The position numbers were made by a program, and so were the translations under genes. Below the pieces are notes generated by a model. The model was not told the DNA's origin and searched no databases. It saw only the letters and a list, made by a program, of their open reading frames with translations. A DNA stretch of 64,000 nucleotides from Selaginella moellendorffii (Eukaryota; Streptophyta; Lycopodiopsida; Selaginellales; Selaginellaceae), in the NCBI RefSeq assembly GCF_000143415.4, contig NW_003314267.1, positions 1,123,309-1,187,308 on the forward strand. Direction: 5' to 3'. Numbering within the stretch: the stretch's first letter is position 1; each line of letters opens with the position of its first letter. Below, in pieces: positions 26,694 through 37,200 of the stretch.

Positions 26694-28520
26694 TGTAAGC
26701 GACTAAATTTTCCATTCTACTTTAGTCACTTAACCACACCTCCGACCACTTGGAGGAGTCTCATTCACAACCTCCATCAGTCCAATTCAGGACTTGGGAC
26801 TTGCTAGCCCCAAGAATGGCATCCATGCCACTCCACACTTGCACCTGGTCCAAGTGCTCCACGTGTCCGGTCCTGAGACCGACACCCAAAGGTACCACTA
26901 ACATCTCGGCCCGTTACGCTAAGGCCATGGCCATTCACCTTTGCTGCACTAGTGGTTCAACACCACTTGCATCACCAACCCGTCTCTCCAAGACTGGGCC
27001 ATGTGTCCACAAGTGGTCATCCTAGATCCACTCCTTAGCATCCTTAGGATGCCCACAGACCTGGGGAGTTGCCTTCCCCAAAGTCCCTTTGTCAGTTCCT
27101 ACCAAGTCCCTTTCTGCCCCTGGCCGTGTTTGCCAACACTGCCACTGGATCGAGGCCCACATGCCCGACCACTAAGTCCCACGGTCCTCTGGGACTTCCT
27201 CACCACATGACTGTGTCCTTGGTCACTACCCCAGAGGACTGCTCCTCTTCCTTTCCACAGTCTGGGCCTTTGGGACAACATTTCGGAACACCGTGGCCTT
27301 ACGCGAGCCACCTGGGTACTCTCCCCACCTATCGCCTTTAGGTGCTCTAGCCATGGGCTTAGAGCGAGGTTCCATTGAGCCACGCTTGGTATCCAAGTAG
27401 GTAGTGCCACCCACACTTGGACTGGGAGCATCGGCCAGTCGATCTCCCGGGGGAACTAGAGCCGGCTCTTGAACACTTCACCAAGCTACCCCGCTTGTCG
27501 GTCCGTGTTCACTCTAGTCTTGGACTTCCCAGTGGGCAGCTCATCACCCAACACTGGGTCCGGCCTTCCTGGGCCAAACTGGCCTTTTCTGGCCAAACTG
27601 GCTCCACTGCAGTCCTCCCCCCTACTATACTTTTGGGGCTCACCAAACCCCCCAGGGTCTGGGAGACGAACGCTTTGGGCTTTCACCCTCTCAGGCTCCG
27701 GACTCGGACTCGGACTCGGACTCGGACTCGGACTCGGATTCGGACTCGGACTCGGGCTCGGGCTCGGTCTCGGCCTCGGCCTCGGTCTCGGTCTCGGTCC
27801 CGATCTCGGTCTCGGTCTCGGTCTCGGTCCCGGTCTCGACTTCGAACTCCATCTCGGACTCCATCTCGGACTCCATCTCGGACTCCATCTCGGGTCCATC
27901 TCGGGTCCATCTCGGACTCCATCTCGGGTCCATCTCGGACTCCATCTCGGACTCCATCTCGGACTCCATCTCGGGTCCATCTCGGGTCCATCTCGGACTC
28001 CATCTCGGACTCCATCTCGGACTCCATCTCGGGTCCATCTCGGACTCCATCTCGGACTCCATTTCGGGTCCATCTCGGGTCCACCTCGGACTCCATCTCG
28101 GACTCCATCTCGAGTCCATCTCGGACTCCACTTCGGACTCCAACTCGGGTCCATCTCGGGTCCACCTCGGACTCCATCTCGGACTCCATCTTGGACTCCA
28201 TCTCGGACTCCACTTCGGACTCCAACTCGGGTCCATCTCGGGTCCACCTCGGACTCCACTTCGGACTCCAACTCGGGTCCATCTCGGACACTCCCACGTG
28301 TCATGTGTTGGTCCTTTTGGGTCCCTTTTTGGAGCCTTGCCTTTTGCTCGCTTCGTGCTCGTTCCTCGAGCACTTCGTTGGGAGTTCCACTCCCGCTCTT
28401 GACTTTTCAAGTCGGAGCTTTTGGTCCAAACGTGTTACGCTCGTTTGGCTCTTGCTTCGGCCACTACCATGTGGCGCCCTTCCGGCTCCACTTTGGGGCC
28501 TAGGGATTTTGTGTCTCACA
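26694..28520 (-). repeat. LARD 5' LTR
   Basis: Right LTR of the element (5' in element sense), 1827 bp. Its repeat array, at about 27,695-28,290, is 30 bp shorter than the one in the left LTR. Confidence 0.92.
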
Positions 28521-28525
28521 TCCAC

Positions 28526-30408
28526 ACATGGGAATATCAAATACTATGTCCACTCAAACACAACCAAAGAAGTTTTAATGGTTTACCAAGTCTGTCACCT
28601 TTGCACATAAGACAAAGAACTAGGGCACCAAGCACTAACCACACTAGGCCACTTTTGTAATTCTTGCAAAACAAGATTTTGATAGAACAAAAAAACACAG
28701 AACAATCATAGCATTACATTCATGATAGAACATTATTTTTAGTCTCGATCATTGCTATTTGTGCATCAAAGATTACACCATCTCACTAATCAAATAAGAT
28801 GAGAAAATGAGATACACAATGTATTATCTCATTCAATGTGGTAGAAATAACACTCTTGCACTTTGGATTCCTAAAAAATCCTACACTTGAAAGAATTGTT
28901 ATACAGGTAAGCAAACCTAGACTAATAGATATGAAGTGATGGGACAAACCCTAAACTAGGGTTTCTTACCATTCTCCACCACCAACACATTCACCAAGAG
29001 CGCATCCACAAGCAAAGCAAAGTTGGGCAACAACAAGGCTGTGTTTTCACTAAACCCCACACCTTTATGCCCGACCAAGCCAAGATCAATAGCCACTTCA
29101 TCATGCATTACAAAAATGAGTAGCACACACAAAGCATAGTTCTAGGTCTTGTCCAAAATGAGCTATCACCCAGGATCTCACAGCAAAAAAGCCGATACCC
29201 ACAATAGTGACGTTTAAGCTAGCACTGATTTTGCACAAGTAAAGCTCCATGGTGCTTACTATTCTAGTGTTTAACTCCCCCACATTAAAAGCCAGGATAC
29301 AATTGCACTAGACAACAAGATTCATGAAGCGACAAAAAGCAATCAAGTTGAGCACCTTCTTTAGAGTTGAAATACACAAGGTGCAATAAATGCCCAGTCA
29401 TAGGATAAGTCTAGAGGTAATCCTAATCTAAAATAAACTTCTTGTGAGGGTAAAGTATTTGCCACATGCTCTAGGACACACAAAAAAATGCCTAAAAATG
29501 CCTTAACACTTCCTCTATACTTAACAAGTTATGGAAATGACTTCCTATTGACCAAATGTTGCTCAAACAAAGAAGAAATGAACAAGGGAAGAAATGAACT
29601 TTCTTGCAAGGGTACTCACTCATTAACACTTTTCTGAGCTCTAAGATAAGTTTATAAGAAGATACTTGTGGCAAAATCAATGAAAGAATAAAATCCTTCT
29701 TCACAACCCAAACAAGAAAAATGCATTAGCAGAAAATAAGCTTAAAATATGAAACTAGATGCAAATGAAGCCTAAAACTATGAAAAAACTTTTCCTAAAA
29801 GTAGCCTTCATAAAAAAAACTCGAAGAAATTTGCTCCATTCTCTCAATTATGGCAAGTACTTACCTCAAAAGAAAAACACAACAAATCTCATACTATAAA
29901 TCTCATAAAATCACACTCTTGGGCTTGGGAGAAAGCTCTCCACCTCCTCTATAGCTCTAATATTGGAAATTTCCTGCTAGGAAACAATGAAAAACTCAAA
30001 AACCTTTCCTCATGTTTGAAATAAATAAGCATGAGAGAAAAATTGCTCCAAATCACTTTAAATTGACTCAAATCTTGCATTCAAACCTTCTAAAGAAATT
30101 TCATGAGTAAACCTATCAAAAGAGCCCAAAAAAAATTAAAATGGTGATATATCCAACTTGTGCCAAGCTTCTAAGTTATTGTTGTGTGCGCTGTGAAGAA
30201 GTGAAAGCTATATATGCTGATTCTTACATAAACTCTAGGAATTCTTGATGCTCAACCAACAAGATCTACAAGCCTATGATTGCTATTTCTTGAATTGATT
30301 CTCTAATAAGCCATAAAGAGAAGAAAAATTGATTTATTTTGTGCATAAGGAAAGGAAACTCAAAGAAATTTGAGCATGGTGCCTAGAATTTTTCAGTCAG
30401 GTACATCT
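28526..30408. other. No recognisable feature
   Basis: AT-rich, stop-rich sequence between the young LARD and an older LTR fragment. I see no domain, RNA gene or clear repeat relationship. Confidence 0.4.
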
Positions 30409-31487
30409 TGTAAGCAATTAATTCTTCCATTCTACTTAATCACTTAACCACACCTCCAACCACTTAAAGAAGTCTCATTCACAGCCTCCATAAATCCAAT
30501 TTAGGACTTGGGGCTTGCTAGCCCCGATAATAGCATCCAGGCTACTCAACCTTTGCACTTGGTCCAAATGCTTCATATGTTCAATCCTATGACCGACACC
30601 CCAAGGTACCATCGACATATCAGCCCGTTATGCTAAAGCCATACCCATTCCCCTTGGTCCCACCGATGGTTCATCACCACCTACATCACAGTTCTGTCTC
30701 TCAAAGACTAAGCCATCCATCCCTATGATGATCATCCTAGATCCACTCCTTAGGCCCACAAGGCCCATAAGCCCACAAACCTCACAAACCTGACCACTAA
30801 GTCCCACTTCCTCATCACATGACTGTATCCTTGGTCATTACACTAAAGGACAACTCCTCTTCCTTTTCATAGTCTAGGACTTTGGGATAACATTTCGGAA
30901 CATCATGGCCCTATACAAGCCTTATTGGTACTCTTCCTACCTTCTGCTTTTGGGTGCTCTAGCCATGGGCTTAGAGTGAGGTTTTGTTGAGCCACACCAA
31001 ATATCCAAGTAGGTAATGCCACCCACGCTTGGACTGAGAGTATCAACCATTTGATCTCCTAGAGGAACTAGAGCTAACTCTTGAACACTTTACCAAGCTA
31101 CCCCATTTATAGGTTCGTACTCACTCTAGCCTTGGACTTCCTAGTGGCTATCTCATCACTCAACACCTAGGTACAACCTTCCTAGGCCAAAATAGCCTTT
31201 CCTAACCAAATTGGCTTCACTAGGGTCCAACCCCTACACTCTCTCTACTATACTTTTGGAACCCCCTATAGCCACCCCCAGGGGACGATTGCTTTGGGCT
31301 TTCATCTACAGCTCGTATTAGTATTCTAACTCGAACTTGGACTTAGTCTCCGTCTTGGTTCCATCTTGGACTCCTTCTCGGACTCCCACCTCAGAATCCC
31401 TCTCGGACTCCATCTCAAACTCCCTCTCAAACTCCATCTCAAACTCCATCTCGGACTCCATCTCGGGTCCATCTTGGATTCCATTGT
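30409..31487 (-). repeat. Old, truncated LARD LTR fragment
   Basis: It begins tgtaagcaatta and follows the LARD LTR (for example 'ctccatctcggactcc' and 'gggcttagagtgaggtt'-type blocks) until it is cut inside the hexamer array near 31,487. Divergence from the young copy is obvious. It is in the same orientation as the young LARD and head-to-head with the fragment that follows. Confidence 0.75.
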
Positions 31488-31499
31488 AAACTCATGAAT

Positions 31500-33896
31500 T
31501 TGGACTTCCTGGGAGGTCTGGAAAAAGCAAAGTCTTTGTTATGGAACCAAAAGGATACCTTGAGAATGGAGGTAGTGATCCGATATTGCTGGGTGCGACA
31601 ATCAAGGATAGGAGCAAAAAACTAGTGGTTAAGAAAAGAGCTATAGGAATCATGGGAAAGAATCCAAAATGCAAAGTTAAGCCAAGAATACTAATGTGTT
31701 GGGTGCTAATGAATTGTGGGAAAGGCAATATGTTTCTAAGGATAGATTCCCAATTGCTCCAATTTGGCAAAAGTGGAAGCTCCAAGGCAGGGAGTGGTAA
31801 AGTAGCCAAATGATAAAGACGTGGACAACCCTAGCACGAATTAAGATAACTAGAACTTATTGCCAAAGGTCGCACAAAATGGAAAAGAGGATGATGGTGC
31901 CCTCAAATAGAGAATTTCAAAGATGGGGAAGTGGAGTTGCACAATATGTGCAATGCAAAGTGTTGGAGACACTTAGGAAATTGGCTCTGACAAGTCAAAT
32001 TTAAAAGTTCCAGAGTGCAAGTTTATATCAATGGGAACTGAGGTTACTCAGGAGTGAGTAGTGGGATTGAGATAGAAGAGGTGCCTCTAATGGGTTTAGC
32101 AAAACTAAACCAATGAAAGGGAAAGAATCACCATAGGTGGTCGATCAAGTCTCTATGTCAGAGAGGCTATGCACCTTAGAGGATGGAGAAGGCATGGTGA
32201 GCCTTCAGTGTCATACCATTGACAAATATTGGCTAAGTGCTAAGGATGGAAATGGTAATATATGTTGGTGTTACTTTATAAAAATGGTTTACCGTTCGAT
32301 GAGGACATCTAACTTAATCTATGGGTGGTGGAATTGTGAGACACAAATCCTTAAGCCCCAAAGTGGAGCCAAAAGGGCACCACATGGTAGTGGCTGAAGC
32401 GAAAGTCAAACGAGCATAACACGTTTGGACTAAAAGCTCCGACTTGAAAGGTCGAGAGTGGGAGTGGAACTCCCAACTGAGTGCTCAAGGAACAAGCATG
32501 AAGCGAGCCATAAGAGAGCCTCTAGAAAAGGGATCCGAGATAGAGTCCGAGATGGACCCGAGATGGAGTCCGAGATGGACCCGAGATGGAGTCCAAGATG
32601 GACCTGAGATGGAGTCCAAGATGGAGTCCGAAATGGACTCGAGATAGAGTCCGAGATGGACCTCAGATGGAGTTCAAGATGGACTGAGATGGAGTCCGAG
32701 ATGGACCGAAATGGAATCCGAGATGGAGTTTGAGAAGGATCCGAGATGGAGTCCGAAGTCGAGATCGAGACCAAGACCGGGATCGAGACCAAGACTGAGA
32801 CTAAGGCCGAGGCCGAGAATGAGCCCAAGCCCGAGTCCAAGTCTGAGTCTGAGTCCGAGTCCAAGTCTGAGTCTGAGTCTAAGTTCAAGTCTAAGAGGGT
32901 GAAAGCCCAAAGTGTTTGTCTCCCAATCCCAGACCCCGGGGGGTTTGGTGAGCTCCAAAAGTATAGTAGGGGGAGGACTCTAGTGGAGCTAGTTTGGCCA
33001 GGAAAGGCCAGTTTGGCCTAGGAAGGCTGCACCCAAGTGTTGGGTGAGGGGATAACCATTGGGAAGTCCAAGACTAGAGTGAATATGGACAAACAAGTAA
33101 GGTAACTTGGTGAAGTGTTCAAGAGCCGGCTCTAGTTCCTCTAGGAGATCAAATGGTCGATGCTCCCAATCCAAGTGTGGGTGGCACTACCTACTTGGAT
33201 ACCTGGCGTGGCTCAATGGAACCTTGCTCTAAGCCCATGGCTAGAGCACCCAAAGGCGGAAGGCGGGGAGAGTACCCACGAGGCTCGTGTAAGGCCACAG
33301 TGTTCTGAAATGTTGCCCCAAAGTCCCAGATTAGGAAAAGGAAGAGGAGCCGTCCTCTAGTGTAGAGACCAAGGATACAGTCATGTGAAGAGGAAGTCCC
33401 AGAGGACCGAGAGACTTAGTGGTCTGGCTTGTGGGCCTTGATTCAGTGGTAGTGTTGGCAAACACGGCCATGGACAGAAAGGGACTTGGTGGGGACTGGA
33501 AAAGGGATATTGGGGAAGGTTAATCCCTATGTCTGTGGGCATCCTAAGGATGCTAAGGAGTGGATTTGGGATGATCACTCATGGATGGATGGCCCAATCT
33601 TTGAGAGATGAGATTGTGATGCAGGTGGTGTTAGACCACCAGTATGACCAAGGTGAAGGGGCATGGCCTTAGCGTAACAGGCTGATATGTCGATAGTACC
33701 TTGGGGTGTCGGTCATGGGATCGGACACGTGGAGCACTTAGACCAAGTGCAAAAGTTAAGGGGCGGGGATGCCATTCTTGGGGCTAGCAAGCCCAAGTCC
33801 GAAATAGGGCTCATGAAGGTTGTGAGTGAAACTCCTCCAAGTAGTCGAAGGTGTGGTTAAGTGATGAAAGTAGAATGGAAAATTTAGTCAATTACA
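31500..33896 (+). mobile_element. Old LARD copy, 3' half (internal end, PPT and 3' LTR)
   Basis: 31,500-32,334 is the reverse complement of the internal region at about 22,610-23,490 (for example the block around 'ggtagtgatccgatattgctggg'-like sequence near 31,570). The purine tract ctatgggtggtggaat precedes an LTR at 32,335-33,896 that starts tgtgagacac and ends attaca. The 5' half is absent. Many substitutions and indels make it much older than the 20.7-28.5 kb copy. Confidence 0.8.
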
Positions 33897-33945
33897 CAAG
33901 AGTGCACCCCCTTTTCCAATCGGTTAAGGGTTTTGAGATATTTGG

Positions 33946-34002
33946 GGTTAAGCATCCTTGGATTTGAATAGTACTTGGCTGGATGACCTTCCAAGAAATC
34001 CA
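33946..34002 (+). other. 5S rRNA-derived domain, unit 1
   Basis: Reads gttaagcatccttgg ... tagtacttggctggatgacc ... gaaatcc. A-box, intermediate element and C-box regions are recognisable, with several changes from a functional 5S. Confidence 0.7.
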
Positions 34003-34329
34003 AATTCAGGAGTTTACATTTGGTATTAGAGCAGTCTTGGGTCCGACTCTGTTGGTTGGCTAGGGGAATCAAACCACATGTTGATTGACATTTGGTTGGT
34101 CCAGTTTGCTCCCACTAGGCTCGACCCGAGGGGTAGGGTGTCAAGAGAGCTGCGGCTCTCAGCTTCCATTCACGAGAGCGTGAACTTGCAGGGAAGCGTG
34201 GTGGATTATAAGCAACTAAAGGGAACGATTTAAAAGACAATCTATGGGGTTCAAATATAGAAGGAAAATGGCCCATGAACAAGAGTGCACCCCCTTTTTC
34301 AATCGGTTAAGGGTCTTGGGATATTTGGG

Positions 34330-34383
34330 GTTAAGCATCCTTGGGTTTGAATAATACTGAGTTGGGTGACCTCCCGGGAAGTC
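34330..34383 (+). other. 5S rRNA-derived domain, unit 2
   Basis: Reads gttaagcatccttgg ... taatactgagttgggtgacc tcccgggaagtc. It retains the ctcccgggaagtc end, close to the ctcctgggaagtcc of 5S. Confidence 0.75.
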
Positions 34384-34630
34384 TAAATTCAGGAGCTTAC
34401 ATTTGGTATCAAAGGGGTCTCAGATCCAACTCTATTGGTTGGCTAGGGGAATCACACCACATGTTGATTGACATCTGCCTGGTCTAGTTTGCTCCCACTG
34501 GGCTCGACCCAAGGGGTAGGGAACGACTTGAGAGACGATCCATGGGGTTCAAATATAGAAGGAAAGGGCCCATGAACAATAGTGCACCCCCTTTTTCAAT
34601 TGACTAAGGAAGGGTCTTGGGATATTTGGG

Positions 34631-34685
34631 GTTAAGCATCCTTGGGTTTGAATAGTACTGGGCTGGGTGACCTCCCGAGAAGTCC
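34631..34685 (+). other. 5S rRNA-derived domain, unit 3 (best preserved)
   Basis: Reads gttaagcatccttgg, then tagtactgggctgggtgacc, then tcccgagaagtcc, in the order and spacing of plant 5S rRNA positions of roughly 50-105. It is followed after 17 bases by tttggtatcagagcgg. Confidence 0.8.
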
Positions 34686-35028
34686 AAATTCAGGAGCTTA
34701 CATTTGGTATCAGAGCGGTCTTGGGCCCAACTCTGCTAGTTGGCTAGGGGAATCACACCACATGTTAATTGACATTTGGCTGGTCCAATTTGCTCATGCT
34801 AGGCTCGACCCGAGGGGTAGGGTGTCAAGAGAGCGGGGCTCTCGAAAGAGCTGCAGCTCTTAGCTTCCGTTCACGAGGGTGTGAACTTACAGGGAAGCGT
34901 GGTGGATTGTAAGCAACTAAAGGGAACGACTTGAGAGACAGTTCATGAGGTTCAAATATAGAGGGAAAGGGCCCATGAACAAAAGTGCACGCCCTTTTTT
35001 AATTGGTTAAGGGTCTTGGGATTTTTAA

Positions 35029-35084
35029 GGTTAAGCGTCTTTGGGTTTGAATAGTACTGGGCTGGGTGACCTTTGGAGAAGTCC
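35029..35084 (+). other. 5S rRNA-derived domain, unit 4
   Basis: Reads ggttaagcgtctttgg, then tagtactgggctgggtgacc, then tttggagaagtcc. The box A-like part (gttaagcg) is closer to real 5S here than in the other units. Confidence 0.75.
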
Positions 35085-35101
35085 AAATTCATGATCTTAC
35101 C

Positions 35102-36025
35102 TTTGGTATGTTGTATTCTTTTTGAAAAAATATTATATAGTTGTAGAATTGTGTTATGTAAACTAACACGATTTTGTGTGTTAGTATTTGTATTGCTATG
35201 TCATTTTCAACTTGATAAATTTAATTAATCTTCAACAAAGTCACTACTTGCCAACTTTGGGATTAAACAAGAGTGCATATTATGGCTACTCTTTTTATAA
35301 GTCGTTGTGTTAAATTTTTGAAAAGTGTTTGTAGCTTACGTTTAATTGTGTTGTGTTTAATCTTTTGCATCCTCATTATAAGTGTTTGTGCTTTCCAGTC
35401 GATAGTGATATTCAAAACATTTGAGTTGAGTAGTGATTGCATTTAAAGTGTTGTTGTCCTTGATATTGATGTCGAAAGAGGTTTTCAAATTTTTTATTCT
35501 TGTATTCTTCTATCTTTGATCATTGTTCATGCATTAAAATATGGGTTCCAGCAATTTACCTTGGCAAGGGTTTGTAAGTGTATCCATTATTCTTTACCTT
35601 AAGTTCCATTTCATATTTCTTCACTAGGTAACTCGTGTATGATTATACTTATAGGTGTGATGTATCCTTGAAAGAATTTTTATCCAATGATCTTTTTTAT
35701 TTCTTGAAGTAGAAAAGTCAGTAGTCTCTCGTAAATTCGATTAACTTTATCTTATATATATTATTATGTTTCTTATTTTTGGCAAATGTATTCTTGATTT
35801 ACGTAGATATGGGAGATCCCAGAAAGCTTGAGAATGAGTCTCTATATATAAAGTTTTGTCTTATTTTGTTTTTCTATAAATTTCTTATAAGGGATGATTT
35901 TTGAATATATTGATATATGGTTTTCTTGATTTTGATTGTTGTATACTAAATTGAAGAATTTTTTTTTGAATTTTGAGAGGCAAATTCTTAAGTGCCTTCA
36001 CCATCTTAGACTTTATCGCAAGTAT
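35102..36025. other. No recognisable feature
   Basis: Strongly AT-rich sequence after the TRIM array. Nothing nameable on either strand. Confidence 0.4.
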
Positions 36026-36312
36026 ATCTCAGACTCCATCTTGGACACCATCTCAGACTCCATCTTAGATCCATCTCAAACTCCTCCATGTGTCATGTAT
36101 TGGTCCTTTTGTGCCCCTTTTTTAGAGACTCACTTATTGCTCGCTTTGTGCTTGTTCCTTGAGCACTTCATTGAGAGTTCCACTCATACTCTCAACTTTT
36201 CGAGTCAAAGCTTTTAATCTATATGTATTACACTCATTTAGCTTTTGCCTCAACCACTACCATGTGGCACCCTTTTAGCTCCTCTTTGGAGCCTAGGGAT
36301 TTTATGTCTCAT
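36026..36312 (-). repeat. Short old LARD LTR fragment
   Basis: Contains degenerate ggactccatctc-like units followed by the LTR terminus: 'tgtcatgtattggtcctttt', then 'agcctagggattttatgtctcata'. It corresponds to 22,300-22,605 of the young LARD. Confidence 0.7.
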
Positions 36313-36662
36313 ACATCCCTCCTTGCTTCTAAGATCTTTTTAGCATTGGTGCCATCACTAGAACTTAGATTTCTCAAGAATTTGCTTCAAACCCTAAAAG
36401 AAAACTAAAGAACCAAGAGGAGGATTGACTAGAAAGCAATTTTCCTAGTGGTATCGCTAGATGTTAAGTGGGGAGCCTCTCAAGTGGCAAGAACACTCTT
36501 TCATACTTTGAAATTCTACTCAAAACATCTCTTTGTATGAACTCTTTGCCCCATTTTCTAGGGAAGGAGGGGAATATACCCCTGCACCTTAGCATCTCCT
36601 CAAGCCCCTAAAATATTTTGACAATAGAATATTTTAGGGAATCTCACTCAACTCTAAGCCAT
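36313..36662. other. No recognisable feature
   Basis: About 350 bases between a LARD LTR fragment and the chromovirus 5' LTR. No motif recognised. Confidence 0.4.
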
Positions 36663-37200
36663 TGTAAGGAACCGACTCCCCAAGATGTCGTAGGCTAAAG
36701 GATCCCCAAAAGCTTGACCAAAATGACAAAGAGTTCATCGGATGGGACCAAGTCAAAGATCGAATCCAAGACCGACTTTGAGACCGAGTTCGAGATAGAG
36801 TCCGGGATCGAGCCGAGGCCGAATCAGAGGCCGAGATCAAGACCGAGTTCGAGACCGAGTTCGAGACGGAGTCCGAGATCCAAATCGGGTCCGAGACCGA
36901 GTCCGAGGTCGAGTCCGAAGTCGAGTCCGAGATCGGGTCCGAGATCGGGTCCGAGATCGAGATCGATTCTGAGACTAAGTCCACATACTAATACAGCTCA
37001 AGGGGTGGGGGGGGGGGGGGGGGGGCCGGGCTGCAGGGGGTTCCAAAAGTATAGTAGGGATAGTGAGGTCCAGAAACCAGTCTTGAAGGAACTCTCTAGT
37101 GGTGCTTCCAAACTGACTTGAGGTTGAGACTGGGGCCGAGGGGCCTTGGGTGGGAGTGAGCATGGGCCTGAGTGGTGCCAGAGGGGCCACCCAGGGAAGA
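36663..37200 (+). repeat. Chromovirus 5' LTR, first part
   Basis: Matches 44,286-44,800 closely from tgtaaggaaccgac to ccagggaag. It includes gagtccgaga-type repeats and a run of about 20 G at 37,006-37,025 that is shorter in the other LTR. Confidence 0.88.

Larger units (their letters stand above)
20749..28520 (-). mobile_element. Complete non-autonomous LTR retrotransposon (LARD type)
   Basis: Two LTRs of 1857 and 1827 bp bound a 4.1-kb internal region. Both LTRs begin TGTAAG and end CTCACA on the plus strand. The 5-base duplication tccac flanks the element at 20,744-20,748 and 28,521-28,525. A primer site at 26,690-26,679 and a purine-rich tract at 22,621-22,606 place the 5' LTR on the right, so the element reads right to left. 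The internal region has no frame longer than about 140 codons and no gag, protease, RT or integrase motif, so it must be moved by another element's proteins. The LTRs differ by only a handful of substitutions outside their repeat block, which implies a recent insertion. Confidence 0.93.
33897..35101 (+). mobile_element. Cassandra-type TRIM array with 5S rRNA-derived LTRs
   Basis: Four direct units. LTRs (about 195 bp when whole) lie at 33,897-34,018 (5'-truncated), 34,207-34,401, about 34,521-34,702 (5'-truncated) and 34,908-35,101. The whole ones begin TGTAAG (or tataag) and end CTTACA/CTTACC. Each carries gttaagcatccttgg, tagtactgggctgggtgacctcc and gaagtcc in order, the 3' half of plant 5S rRNA with its internal Pol III promoter. 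Most are followed at once by tttggtatcagagc, the initiator-Met primer site. Internal parts are only about 190-205 bp and non-coding. LTR-internal-LTR-internal order is typical of recombination between TRIM copies. The left end abuts the old LARD LTR; the last primer site breaks off after tttggtat. Confidence 0.85.

Noticed and set aside
33897-35101. A functional 5S rDNA array
   Set aside because: Unit lengths vary from about 300 to 400 bp, only the 3' half of 5S is recognisable, and primer sites and LTR ends follow each copy, so a retroelement fits better.
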